This document shows positions 12,406 to 24,161 of a stretch of DNA of 64,000 bases, piece after piece. The translations under genes were made by a program, and so were the position numbers. The notes under the pieces were generated by a model. That model did not search any database, was not told the origin of the DNA, and saw only the letters and a list, made by a program, of their open reading frames with translations. This stretch comes from Hydrangea macrophylla (lineage: Eukaryota > Streptophyta > Magnoliopsida > Cornales > Hydrangeaceae), in contig CM066994.1 of the NCBI GenBank assembly GCA_033977485.1, forward strand, positions 24,520,681 through 24,584,680, given 5' to 3'. The first letter of the stretch is position 1. The number at the start of each line of letters is the position of its first letter.

Positions 12406-12479
12406 ATAATATAGGATGACTTACACTAAGGTTATTCGACATTCTAAATCCAATGAATGGGTCTATTTGTCCTGAATAC

Positions 12480-13990
12480 ATAAGGGCAAAATGATTATTT
12501 TACTCTTAAAAATTCAATGCCATAACTTGATAGAATTAAATCAAAATGCCTAAAAAGTATATAGATCATAAAATGATCAATTCTTTTTAAATCTTAACAA
12601 GTTATGAATTTCAAATATATAAGGGAAAAATAGTCATTTTACAAATATATTCATGCAAATATACCACACAATTAGATTCAAAACGTCAGAAAATCTCGAG
12701 CTAGGTCACTCTATGTTATTTGAAGACTTTAACAATGTTAACTTCTTATATTCAAGTCCCAAGGGCAATTTGGTCATTTTATCATATATACTTTTTAGGT
12801 CACAAATGTTCTTCATCTTAAATTTGAGCTCACAGGCTCTGACAATGTTTAATGATAGTTTAGTCTTAACAAGTTATGGTATTTTGAAGTTTTAAGGGCA
12901 AAATAATCATTTTATAAATATATTCAAGCCAAATGGACCCTACCATTGGATCCAAAACGTCAAAAAATCCAGAGCTAGGTCACTCCATATTATTTGACGA
13001 CTTTAACTATGTTAACTCCTTATATGTAAGCCCCCAGGGCAATTTGGTCATTTTACAATTTATATTTTTAAGTTCCAAAATGTTCTTCATAATAATATGA
13101 GTTCACATGCTTTGACGACATTAAATTTTAATTTTATTTTAACAAGTTATGGCATTTTAAGTTTCAAGGGCAAAACAGTCATTTTACAAATATATTCAAG
13201 CCAAATGGACCCTACCATTGGATCCAAAATGTCAAAAAACCTCGAGATAGGTCCCTTTGTATTATTTGAAGACTTTAACAATGTTAACTTATATATGGAA
13301 ACCCCAAGGGCAATTTGGTCATTTTATTATATATATATATATACTTTTTAGGTCCCAAATATTCTTTATCTTAAATATGAGCTCACAGACTCTGACGATG
13401 CTCAATTTTAGTTTAGTCTTAACAAGTTATGGCATTTTAAAATTTGAAGGATAAAATAGTCATTTTACAAATATATTCAGGCCAAATGGATTCTACCATT
13501 GGATCCTGAATATCGGAAAAGCTTGGGGTAGGTGACTCAGTATTATTTGAAGATCTAAACAATGTTAACTTCTTATATGTAAACTCCAAGGGCAATTTGG
13601 TCATTTTACCACATATTTATATATATTTGCTTTTTAGCTCCCCAAATGGTCTTAATATTAGAATTAGTTCATAGGCTCTGATGACGTTTAATTCTAGTTT
13701 AGTCTTAATAAGTTATGGCATTTTGAAGTATGAAGGGCAAAATAGTCATTTTATAAATAGATTCAGACCAAATGGATCCTGCCATCAAATCTAGAACCTC
13801 GAATAACTTTCGGGTATGTCACCTTGTGTTATTTGAAGACTTGATTTTTTTAATTTATTAAATGTCAGATCTAAGGGCAATTTGGTCATTTTGCGATTAT
13901 ATACTTTTTTGGTCCAGCAAAATTTTTTTTGTATGAGTTCACAAGTTCTGACGACATTCAATTTTGGTTTAATCTTAAACAGTTATGGCT
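12480..13990 (+). repeat. Tandem array of about 270-285 bp units
   Basis: The anchor GGGCAATTTGGTCATTTT recurs at about 12763, 13037, 13308, 13590 and 13875, giving spacings of about 274, 271, 282 and 285 bp. Each unit also holds a GAGCTCACAGGCTCTGACGA-like box, AACAAGTTATGGCATTTT, GGGCAAAATAGTCATTTTAC and a TTATTTGAAGACTTTAACAA box. Units differ by many point changes. Short open frames inside are not conserved between units, so it is non-coding. A degenerate partial unit lies at the left edge. Confidence 0.85.
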
Positions 13991-14358
13991 TTTAAAATTT
14001 GTAAGAGCAAAATAGTAATTTTTGATACCAAAATCGATTTTTCTTTTTTTGGAAACTACTTATTTTTGTTTTCATTTTTGGCCCCTTTTTTAAAATTGTT
14101 TTTGAAAAAACAAAACAAAATTAAGTTTACCAAATGCTTTTTTTATTGCCATTTTAAAAAAAAATGAAAGCAAAAACAAAAAACACCAAAACGAAATGGT
14201 TATCAAACAAACCCTAAATAACGAGTAATTTTTTGGGCACAAAAGAATCTCTAAAAAACAACCCACATAAATTTTACATGTCTATCTCTCTCCTGTGTAG
14301 ATCCCACAGTGTTAGTAAACCCCACCAAAAAAGAGAGAGATACATTGTAATTTATGTA
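13991..14358. other. AT-rich spacer, no gene
   Basis: Poly-T and poly-A runs are common. The stretch AACGAAATGGTTATCAAACA at 14191-14210 looks like the end of a small DNA transposon, but no matching left end was found. Confidence 0.4.
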
Positions 14359-14363
14359 TCTTA

Positions 14364-15292
14364 TATTGGAAAATTATATATATTTGAAACTAGCAAACAG
14401 GTCCGAAGTAACACTTGATGAAAACAGAAGGAAAAGGAAATAAAACCAAAAAAAAACTAGAAACACAATTACAACAAATACAATTGGAAAACCAGAAACT
14501 AAAATAGAAATGCAAACCAAGGCCTGTGATTTACACAGTTTCCTTAAAACAGATTCGGCACCTAACCAGAAGTGCTTGAGGATTTCTTCGGTGTCCGTCT
14601 CCTAGGATACAGTGGCAACAACGGTTGACAAGCACGGTATGCAACCATTCCAACGAACCAACTATGCTTATAACTCTCTCATGGATGAAAACTGGAAGGA
14701 AGAAAAGAACTCTTGTTTTTTCTGACTATAAATTTCTGAGGAGAAAGCTCAGAATATATAGGACTAAGGGGAGAGAGGATTCATTGGATGTACATTATGT
14801 ATCTGTAAATTCATTCATGTATGTACATTATGTATCTATAGATTCATCCATGTATGTACATTATCCATGCATATACATTATATATCTATAGATTCATTCA
14901 TGTATAAACATGTTTCATCTCTGAATTCAGTCATGTAAGTACCTGATTCATCTATGGAATCATTCATGGAATCATTCATGTATGCACATTATTCATCCAT
15001 GTATGTGTATTATCTATGAATGAACATTATGCATCTATAGATTCATTCATGTATGAACATGATTCATCTATAGATTTTTTCATGCATGTACATTGTCCAT
15101 ATATGTACATTATCTATATGTATTCAATGGATTAATTTCTCATTCACTCGACAATGATCTTGGACATGTAAATATCCAAAGTTCATCTCCTTATGGAGCA
15201 GAACACGAATCTAGAAAGACCTCATTCAAACTCTAAATGGGTCCCACATTTATTTGACCTCAAATATGGCCAAAACCAATTTTTATCCAACA
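14364..15292 (-). repeat. Copia 3' LTR (left end)
   Basis: Bounded by TATTGGA on the left and TCCAACA on the right, these being the ends as read on the plus strand. The middle has many short direct repeats built from ATTCATYCATGTATGTACAT (about 14790-15120). Next to it on the right, read on the minus strand, is a purine-rich TGTGGGGGAT suited to a polypurine tract. Confidence 0.85.
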
Positions 15293-15846
15293 ATCCCCCA
15301 CATGCATGAAATTAATTGAAAACAATGTGAGACACCAGAGACTCAGAAAGAGAGAGCACAACGGATCACTCCTGCAAAGAGATAGGTAGCTTTTGGCTTT
15401 GAACCTTCCCTTGTGATAGTCTATCAGATTTACTGGCGGATCACTGAACATGAAGTCTTGAACTACTGATTGCCGTTAGTGTAAATAACCAACAAACCTC
15501 ACACAGGGGCTTTCCATAACATAGTTTAGTTCTTACATTTGTGTTCATTTTGGCCTTGAACACTCATCTGGTTCAGTGAATGTTTATCAAAGAATTTTGC
15601 CTATTTCAAATTTTTTTAGAAGCGGCCCCACTTCACATTCACATAGGTGACTTATTTAGAGTATCCTACTATACTCTGCTTGGCTATACTAATGCACATA
15701 GTCATTAAAAGCTAAGCTTATTCTCTACCCATGCAGTTATCACTGTTGTATCATAGAAATGGATAGGAGAGTATTTTCTCCTCAGTGATTCTCTTAAGTT
15801 ACATGAAATTAGTTGTCCCTTTGAACCTAGATCTTGGGATCTCTAG
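15293..15846 (-). other. Copia 3' internal region without coding sequence
   Basis: It lies between RNase H and the 3' LTR. About 410 bp of it (15293-15705) is repeated at 17910-18294. Confidence 0.75.
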
Positions 15847-16410
15847 TCAACTAGGTTGGGTTTCCATTTCGGTGACTTGTAATGTCATAGGCTTTAGTTC
15901 CATTCCTTTTGATGATTTATTAACTAACTCTCGATTTAACCCTTTGGTTAGCGGATCCGCAATATTGTCCTTTGACTTTACATAGTCAATAGTGACATCC
16001 CCACTTGAGTGTTGTTGTTTTATGGTATTGTGTCTTCGACGAATATGTCTTGACTTACCATTATACATATTACTTTGTGCCCTTCCAATTGTAGACTGGC
16101 TATCGCAATGTATGCAAATTGCTGGCACTGGTTTTGACCATCTCGGAATATCTTCTACAAAATGGCGAAGCCATTCAGCTTCTTCCGCTGCCTTGTTTAG
16201 CACAATGAATTTCGACTCCATTGTCGGTCTAGCTATACAAGTCTATTTTGAAGACTTCTATAAAATAGCTGCACTAGCAAGTGTAAAAACATATCCACTT
16301 GTAGACTTTGAATCTTTCATATCTGATATCCAGTTTGCATCACTGTATCCTTCTAATACAGCTGGATGTCTCATATAGTATAACCCATGATCACGAGTGT
16401 AACGTAAGTA
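15847..16410 (-). pseudogene. Copia RNase H relic
   Basis: The minus-strand frame contains [40 protein letters not shown], the CDSQSTIGRAQSNMYNGKSRH region and a VKSKDNIADPLTKGL end, all typical of Ty1/copia RNase H. Stops interrupt it near 16250-16270. The upstream sequence continues into reverse transcriptase, and the frame ends near 15847 before the non-coding 3' region. Confidence 0.88.
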
Positions 16411-17262
16411 CTAGAGTACTGTCACTATCCCTTTCCAGTGTTTATTTCCTAGATTACTAGTGTATCTACTCAGTTTACTAGCTGAATAAGCAATGTCAGG
16501 CCTTGTACAACTCATCAAGTACATCAAGATTCCTATCACTCGAGAACATTCCAGCTGAGAAACACTCTCACCGGTATTCTTACATAGGTGTAGACTTAAG
16601 TCCACAGGCGTTCTGGCTACACTCGTATCAGACTTGATGAACTTCTCTAAAATCTTGTCTACATAATGTGATTGTGACAAATTAAACAAGGCCATTTGAT
16701 TTCTAGAGATCTTGATGCCTAATATAACATCAGCAAGTCCCATATCTTTCATGTCAAATTTTGAATTCAACAATTTCTTAGTTTAGGTAATAATTTTATC
16801 ATTACTTCCCACAATGAGCATGTCATCAGCATAAAGACACAAGATGACATAGCCATCATTGGTGTCTTTGACATAAACGCATTTGTCACACTCATTGATC
16901 TTAAATCCACTAGAAATCATAGCTTTGTCAAATTTCTCATGCCATTGTTTAGGAGCCTGCTTTAAGTCATACAATGATTTGACAAGCTTGTACACTTTCT
17001 TTTCTTGCCCTAGAGCAGTAAACCCTCTCTAGTTGTTCTATGTAGATTTCTTCATTCAAATTTCCATTAAGAAATGCAGTCTGAACATCTATTTGATGTA
17101 TTTCAAGATTTCGCAGAATTGCAATGATCATTTGAATGGATGTTATTCTCGTCATAGGAGAATACGTATCAAAGTAGTCTAGACCCTCCTTTTGTCTATA
17201 CCCTTTAATCACAAGCCTTGCCTTATATTCATCAATAGTGGCATCTGTTTTCATTTTCCTCT
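16411..17262 (-). pseudogene. Copia reverse transcriptase relic, main part
   Basis: On the minus strand the order is DEYKARLVIKGYRQKEGLDY, DVQTAFLNGNLNEEIY, SLYDLKQAPKQWHEKF, the catalytic CLYADDMLIVGSN motif near 16825, then [15 protein letters not shown] and [16 protein letters not shown] frameshift lies near 17025 and a stop near 16783. The start of the RT domain was separated from this part by a 1,034-bp insert at 17263-18296. Confidence 0.9.
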
Positions 17263-18296
17263 ACGATGTACAACCGTTCCAGCGAACCAACTATGTTTGT
17301 TACTCTCTCAGGAATGAATATTGGAAGGAAAGAACTCTTGTTTTTTCTGACTATCAATTTCTGAGGAGAAAGCTCAGAATATATAGAACTAAGGGGATAG
17401 ATGATTCATTGGATGCACATTATGTATCTGTGGATTCATCTATGTATGTACATTATGCATCTATAGATTCATTCATGTATGTACATTATCCATGTATATA
17501 TATTATGCATCTATAGATTCATTTATGTATGAACATGATTCATCTATGAATTCAGTCATGTATGTACATGATTCATCTATGGATTCATTCATGTATGTAC
17601 ATGCTTCATCCATATATGTGCATTATCCATGAATGTACATTATGCATCTATAGATTCATTCATGTATGAACATGATTCATCTATAGATTTATTCATGTAT
17701 GTACGTTGTCCATATATGTTCATTATCTATATGTATTCAATGGATTAATTTCTCATTCACTCAACAATGATTTTGGACATGTAAATATCCAAAGTTCATC
17801 TTCTGGTGGAGGAGAACACAAACCCAAAAAGACCCCATTCAAACTCTAAATGGGTCCCACATTTATTTGACCTCAAACATGGCCGAAACCAATTTTTATC
17901 CAACAATCTCTCACATGAATGAAATTAATCGAAAACAATGTGAGACACTAGAGACTCGGAAAGAGAGAGCACAACGGATCACTCCTACAAAGAGATAGGT
18001 AGCTTTTGGCCTTAAAACTTCCCTTGTGATAGTCTATCAGATATACTAGCGGATCAGTGAATGTAAAGTCTTGAACTGATTGCCATTAGTGTAAACAACC
18101 AACAAACCTCACACAGAAGCTTTCCTTAACATAGTTTAGTTCTAACACTTGTGTTCATTTTGGCCACTCGCCTGGGTCAGTGAATGCTTATTAAAGAATT
18201 TTTCCTATCTCAAATCCTTTTAGAAGTGGCCTCACTTCACATTCACATAGGTAACTTATTTACAGTATCCTGCTATACTCAGCTCGGCTATACCTT
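17263..18296 (-). repeat. Extra copy of copia LTR plus adjacent internal sequence, inserted in RT
   Basis: This 1,034-bp block matches 14633-15705, that is, a truncated LTR (its end TCCAACA at about 17909) followed by the 3' internal region, in the same orientation. The 17-bp sequence TGTTTTCATTTTCCTCT occurs at both edges (17246-17262 and 18296-18312), where RT coding reads KRKMK, so the insert interrupts one continuous coding sequence. Differences from the left LTR show that it is not a recent exact duplicate. Confidence 0.85.
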
Positions 18297-18421
18297 GTTT
18301 TCATTTTCCTCTTAAAAATCTATTTATGCCCCAAAGGCTTACATCCAGGAGGCAGATCAACTAGTTCCCAAGTATGGTTTTGTAAGATGGAATCAATTTC
18401 ACTCTTGATTGCTTCTTTCCA
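18297..18421 (-). pseudogene. Copia integrase-RT linker, start of RT
   Basis: Minus-strand translation gives a LVDLPPGCKPLGHK-type RT start followed by IFKRKMK, which continues after the insert at 17262. An in-frame stop replaces the expected tryptophan of the GHKW motif. Confidence 0.75.
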
Positions 18422-19573
18422 TCATAGAGCCTCTGGTGATCTTATAGCTTCATCATAGCTTTGAGGCTCACTTTCTAACAGATAGGTTAGAAAGTCTGGA
18501 CCAAAGGACTTTGATGTTCTAACCCTTTTTCCACGTCTAGGCTCAACATCAACATTCTTTTCTTGGGTTTTACTACTTTCCCCAACAGTCTCAAACGTGC
18601 ATTTTTCAGAACTAAATTCCTCTTTACAAGGAAATACATTCTCAAAGAACGATGCATTTCTAGACTCCATGATTATGTTCTTGTGTGTATCTGGGTTTTT
18701 AGATTTGTGTACAAGAAACCGATACGTACTGCTATTATGTGCATAGCCAATAAATAAACTTTCAACAGTGTTTGGACCTATCCTTTCTTTCTTAGGAGTA
18801 GGTACAAGAACCTTTGCAAGACACCCCCACATTCGTAAGAATTTATAGGAAGGTTTTCGACCATTCTACTGTTCATACGGGGTTTGATCAACTTTCTTTC
18901 AAGGTACCTTATTTAAAATATAATTTGCAGAGAGAATTGCCTCCCCCCACAAGTTCTGTGGCAATCCAGAACTTATTAACATAGCATTCATCATTTCCTT
19001 TAAGGTACGATTTTTCGTTTCAGCAATTCCATTTGATGGAGGCGAATAAGGCGCAGTGGTTTGGTGAATAATTCTGTGTTGTGCACAATACTCACCATAC
19101 AGTGCTACATATTCACCACCCCTGTCACTGCTTAACACCTTAATCCTGTTGCTTAGTTGATTTTCAACCTCCGTCTTGTATAGAATGAACTTATCCAAAG
19201 CTTCATCCTTACTTTTTAGCAAATACACATAACAATACTTAGTGCAGTCATCAACAAAAGTAATAAAATACTTATTACCACCTCTTGATTGATACATCAG
19301 TGTGGATTAATTCCAATGGTTCGGTGCTTCTTTCTATTGATTGAAATGAAGTCTTTGTTAACTTTGCTTTAACACAAGTTTCACATTTATAATTTGTATC
19401 AATATGAATTGAAAGCTGGGTATGTGGTCTAATTTAATTAATCTTTGTAGAGAATTAAAATTAACATGTGCTAGTCTACCATGCCACAAATTGGAAGACT
19501 CAAGCAAGTGAGCAGAAGAAGTACTCATTTTATTGATATTGTTATTCGGTACAATGGTCATTACATTACGCTT
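18422..19573 (-). pseudogene. Copia integrase relic
   Basis: Reading on the minus strand from 19573, the first part is a GAG-pre-integrase region (SSNLWHGRLAHVNFNSL). It is followed by a damaged zinc-binding stretch, the integrase core (YFITFVDDCTKYCYVYLLKS, LSSDRGGEYVALYG, YSPPSNGIAETKNRTLKEMM) and the C-terminal WGCLAKVLVP...GYAHNSSTYRFL part. Stops and frameshifts occur near 19300-19400 and 18890. The N-terminal side is cut at 19573 by the CACTA-like element. About 65 residues expected between this point and the protease fragment at 35.3 kb are not present at either junction. Confidence 0.9.
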
Positions 19574-19587
19574 TACTACAAGAAAAT

Positions 19588-20268
19588 TGACTTTTAGTGA
19601 CGAAAATTTTCGTCGCTAAAAGTCAGATTTTCGTCACTAAAGGTCTTTAGTGACGAAAAAAATTTTGTCACACGTTCCTCGCTAATTCCTCGTCGGGAAA
19701 GGTCTTTCGTGACAAAATCAAATTTCGTCACCAAAGAGTAACATTTAGCGAAGATATTTTTCATCGCGAAAAGTGTATTTTTTCCAACAAACCAAGTTTT
19801 GTCACGAAAGAGTCCTACTATTAGCGACGAAATTTTATCGCTAAAAGTACCTTTTAGTGACGAACATTTCATCGAAAAAAGTGCATTTTTCCCAACGAAC
19901 CAAATTTCGTCACGAAAGAGTCATACTCTTAGCGATGAAATTTCGTCACTAAAAGTACCCTTTAGTGACAAAATATTTGGTCGGAAAAAGTGTATTTTTC
20001 CTAACGAACCAAATTTCGTCGCTAAAAGTACCCTTTAGTGACAAAATGATTTGTCACTAAAGATTACTAATTGCCCATGAAATCTTTTCGTCGCTAATAA
20101 TATACTATTATTAACGAAATATTTCGTTGCTAAAAGTAACTAATTGCTAACAAAATCAATTTGTCACTAATAATATACTTTTACCGACGAAATTTTTCGT
20201 CACTAAATGTCAAAAGATAAATGTGAATTAGACCATTAGTGATGAAATATTTCGTCACTAAAGGTGTA
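19588..20268. repeat. Left subterminal repeat array of the CACTA-like element
   Basis: About two dozen variants of TTTAGTGACGAAA and its inverse TTTCGTCGCTAAAAG alternate, often as back-to-back palindromes such as TTTAGTGACGAAATTTCGTC-like units. Larger near-repeats of about 95-110 bp (for example around 19800 and 19910) include GTGCATTTTTCCCAACGAACC. Confidence 0.8.
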
Positions 20269-21208
20269 TGCCATTTTTTGAGAATATATTGGATTTTCAT
20301 ACCAATTATGTTTTCCTAATACATTTTGATGAAAGAATTTATTGCAATAGTAATAAATGCGAATCTTAAAAGTTTCGAAAACATTAATCTTTTTCATCAT
20401 CTTCAAATAACCTGCTAGTACAATATTTACGCATCATAAACCATTGAACATCGAGATATTGCAAAATAAATTTACTAGATTCAATACCAATACACCATCC
20501 AAATATCATTAAACAAACGTAAAAATCAAACATTATCTATTTGCATTTTATTCATCTACAACAATTGCATAATGTAAATATATAAAAGTTCCAATTAATT
20601 CGTGAACAAGGACCAAAGATATAATTGAAAGAGTAAAAATAAAAACAAAACAAATAACAGCTCCATATAGTTGTACCATAATGACCAAAGTTAACAATCA
20701 GCACTAGTAATCAATCTGCAAAATTAAATGAACTAAAAAGAGTTAATTAGTTGTGAAAAAAGAGGACATGCACAAACATAAGCACAGAGAGAAATGAGAA
20801 CAAATATTCATAAGCCCAATCATTCATTGGCATTGACAACAAGGTAAATTGATATCTAGACAAATGGAAGAAGAAACATGAATGGAGTTACCTGCCAAAA
20901 GCATTCCTAAGAGACGAAATACTTGAAGGCTTTCTGAATATATTCTTGTCCTATTTCCTAAGAACAAAAACAAAGAAAAGAATAATATGTTAAAACTCAA
21001 AAGTATAGCATTCTGAGTCGCTGACCCTTTGTGGACAAATCAAATACTTAACAAATAGACTTCCAAACTAGATTTACCATTATATCTTGTAACGCATGCA
21101 AGGGTTCTAAGAGGAAAAGACATGTAACTAGAAAAAGCAAATACAATAAATTGTGACATTTCAAAACGGAAAAAAGAACTCCTAAAGTGGAGCTAAGGGA
21201 GTAATAAT
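20269..21208. other. Interior of the CACTA-like element, left of the gypsy insertion
   Basis: AT-rich, with no reading frame of note and no recognisable transposase or captured gene. The gypsy element follows at 21214. Confidence 0.5.
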
Positions 21209-21750
21209 AAAAATGTAATAACCTGCATTTTCATTTAATTTCTTGTAATTGCATTTGACATATTTAAATTCAATTTGAATTTCCATGATTAATCTGTATT
21301 GCTAATCTCATTTTTGTTTACAATTCTTACATGTTAAAATTGATTTCTTGTTCTATTTTATAATTAAAATACTTTTGGGGTCAAATTGTAATTTTTACAA
21401 AAGTCAGTAACACCTGTGTGGATTTCAAAATCTGTATTTCAAAACGGTGGAAATGTTCTCTTTTATTTCAAGCTGTATTTTTATGAAACCAGTAAATCAC
21501 TTCCTAAGTTAAAATAAATTTTCTGTATTTTTGTGGTGAACACCGCGCCACGAAAATACCAGTTTACTTTCAAAACTGTCCGCGCTGTGCTAAACTTCCA
21601 CAGATTTTGGAAGTGACTGATTGGACAATTGCTTTATTTCTAATTATGGAAACTCATCATTGGATAAGGCCTTGTTTGGTTGTTACATTTGTGAGTGTGT
21701 AATGTTGTACCACAAGCTTCAGTTCCCAAACAGCCCAAGTTGCCCCCTAC

Positions 21751-21767
21751 TAGTCTATATACTACCC
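21751..21767 (+). promoter_or_regulatory. Candidate LTR core promoter (TATA-like)
   Basis: TAGTCTATATACTACCC lies about 540 bp into the LTR and is followed by the CT-rich sequence typical of a plant 5' leader. The same site recurs in the 3' LTR at about 30281. The older LTR has CTATATAAGG at 6283 in a similar place. Confidence 0.5.
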
Positions 21768-22087
21768 CTTCAAAACTCCTACAGTTAATATACGTACATA
21801 CAATCTGTGAATAAGTTGCACTTAGTTAATTTGGAAATCAAATTCAATTTGTTGAGTGTATTGTAATATGCTTGGAGCCCAAGTTCTTAAGCTCTATATA
21901 TTGAAGCTCTCTCACACATACACACATTCTCATATCTTGAGAAACACAGAGAGTTTGAGAGAGAGAGAATACACAGAGAATTTCAGGAATTTCATAGAGA
22001 GAGAAGCTTAATCTCCATAGCCAAGTTTTCAATTGGAGTTCTTATTGGTGATTTCTTTCTCAACTAAATCTGTTAATCTTCTTATCA

Positions 22088-22093
22088 GTGAGT
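22088..22093 (+). other. Candidate splice donor in the LTR leader
   Basis: TCA|GTGAGT lies about 330 bp after the TATA-like site. The decayed LTR has ACG|GTGAGT (6541) about 260 bp after its TATA-like site. This would let the 2-kb repeat-rich part of the LTR transcript be spliced out. It is an inference from sequence only. Confidence 0.35.
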
Positions 22094-22534
22094 ATTACTA
22101 ACTCACTCATAATGTAATCCATTCCTTATTTACTGATTTGGGTAGTTAATTTGAAGAATCACCATTGATGTTTGTACGTTGAAGATCATAGCTTGAAAAA
22201 TGGAGATTTTCCAAACTCAATCAAAATAAGTTTTTAGAGATGATTATGAAAGATCTTACATCATATATGCTATGTTTGAAGTTTTAGAACACAATTCATT
22301 CATATGAAAAAGTATATTGAGATTTAAGTTTTGACACTTTTTGGTTTTTCATAAAATTGGTAAGCTTGTGTAGAATCATGTAAAATCGACTTCATATTCG
22401 AAATCCTTGTGAAAAACTAAAGAGAATCATATATTACATGACCTATGAAGTGTTGGATTTGAAAATGGGTCATTTTAGACCCTGAATTGCTGAAACAGAG
22501 CAATCTGACGAAGAAGATGAAGCCTCAGCATCAG

Positions 22535-22813
22535 CTCGCGCCACGATCGCGCGTGCGAGAATCGCGCGAGCGACCCTTCTCGCGAGCGATCCGCGCGCGC
22601 GAGGCATGCGTCTTCAGGCAGACAGAAAAGTTTATATATATAAAATGAAATTTAGGCTTGTCGCGCGAGTGAGGGTCGCGTGAGAAACCTTTCGCGCGAG
22701 CGACCCTAGCTATTTCAGGCAGACAGAAAAGTTTATGTATAAAATGAAAATTAGGCATATCGCGCGAGCGGCCCGCGCGAGCGACCTTTCGCGCGAGCGG
22801 CCCGTGCGCGCGA
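22535..22813 (+). repeat. CpG-dense cluster of TCGCGCGAGCG motifs in the 5' LTR
   Basis: Several copies of (T)CGCGCGAGCG with variants are arranged in three groups, separated by two near-identical AGGCAGACAGAAAAGTTTAT spacers. The core TCGCGCGA is a perfect 8-bp palindrome. The surrounding LTR is AT-rich, so the cluster stands out. The 3' LTR carries a slightly longer version at 31066-31358. Confidence 0.85.
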
Positions 22814-23211
22814 ATTCTGGCAGTTTCTGTTTTTGTCTGTTTTCTGTTAAGGGACTGTTTGGTTCAACTTTTAAGTACTGTTAAGGTTCTGTTTGGGAAA
22901 TTTAGTTAATCAAAACTCTATTGGTTATGTTTGAATGATTAATACATTGTATTGCGACTTATCAATCCCCGTACGTGCGTTATTCCTGTAATTCAGAGAT
23001 TTACTTTATGTTTAAGTTCATGACATTCATGTGGGGTCAGTGGTACATGCATGTGGGTGTCAGTCAGTGTGGAAAAGAGTAATGGTCAGTGTGGAAAAGA
23101 GTAATGGTCAGTGTGGAAAGAGTATGAGTTTGTGATTGAGATTGTGGTTGTGGTTGTGGTTGTGGATGAGATTGCGGCGAGGGTATCTTTGAAATGCGAC
23201 GGTGGAAAATA

Positions 23212-23475
23212 TGGACACTCCCTGACGCCCATGGAAGCGTTAAAGTGTGTGAAGCCGAACTTGGACATTCCCTGGCACCCATGGTAGTGCTAAAGTGTGG
23301 CCTACGGACACTCCCTGATACCCGAGTCTGGATACTGCGTGAGGTTGCTCCGGTATTTGCATGGCGGTTTAGGTATTCAAAGTGTGAGGCAATGGACACT
23401 CCCTGGTACCCCGGACCAAAGTGTGAGGCAAACTGGACACTCCCTGGCGCCCCGTTGCTAAAGTGTGGCTATCTT
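23212..23475 (+). repeat. Imperfect repeats of a GGACACTCCCTGG unit in the 5' LTR
   Basis: GGACA(C/T)TCCCTG(A/G) occurs five times at about 23213, 23264, 23308, 23394 and 23435, each followed within 15-40 bp by AAAGTGTG. The matching region of the 3' LTR is 31767-32025. Confidence 0.8.
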
Positions 23476-24161
23476 AGTGTTTCAAAGATACCAGGAGTAA
23501 GATAGTGGGTTGTTGTGGCTGTCGAGAGAAAAGAGTCGGCAAGATGAGTGTGGTGCATTGTCTCATACACGAGTATTTGTCTTTATGAATGAACGACTTT
23601 TAATATATTCCTTGTTGTTTTATAAAATGAATTCTTTCTGCGATTTAACTATTGATCTATACAAATTGAATAATGGAAAAAGGTAAAGGGGTATGTTTTA
23701 CATTCGAAGTTATGTTTTTAATACTCACCAGCTTCTTGAAGCTGACGACGTTGATGCATCCTGGACATTCGTGTTCAGGCTTTTCAGGTTATAACCAGGA
23801 AGAATCATACGACTACACTAATTGAGAATGGCTGCTCTTGGAATGAGAAAACTGTTTACTTATTATATGCTTTAAGTTTACATGTTTTAAGTTATGGATC
23901 GTTTTGTAATAAGGATGACTGTAATATACATTAAGATATTGTTTTGTTTCAAGGCGGTCTGTGCCTTTAGATGACCCGTGCTGTAATATTGTTTAAGTTA
24001 GAATTATGTTTGTAAGCCTTGATTGCTCTGCTCTGATTATTATGTTTTGTTGTTGACGTTTGGGACGGAATCGATCCTTCAAACTGTCGCGACCTACGGG
24101 TCCATAAAGGAAAATAAACGCTTTCCTTATTTATGCTACGTCGGGGCGTGACAGGATTTAG

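Larger units (their letters stand above)
21214..24153 (+). repeat. 5' LTR of the gypsy element, 2,940 bp
   Basis: It starts TGTAATAAC and ends GGGGCGTGACA. Notable parts are a TATA-like stretch at 21755, a CT/GA-rich stretch at 21903-21970, a splice-donor-like site at 22088, a CpG-dense palindrome cluster at 22535-22813, a repeated GGACACTCCCTGG region at 23212-23475 and an AAGGCGGTCTGTGCCTTT block near 23952. Short open frames inside are not coding: they coincide with the repeats and differ between the LTRs. Confidence 0.93.

Noticed and set aside
12480..13990. CRISPR-like array
   Set aside because: Units of about 275 bp without spacer structure, in plant DNA.
13985..14167. Small open frame of about 60 codons
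   Set aside because: Low-complexity Phe/Leu/Lys translation of T- and A-runs.
23064..23505. Open frames of about 100 codons in the gypsy LTR on both strands (also at 31607-32060)
   Set aside because: They coincide with GTGGTT and GGACACTCCCTGG repeats, and their lengths differ between the two LTRs.
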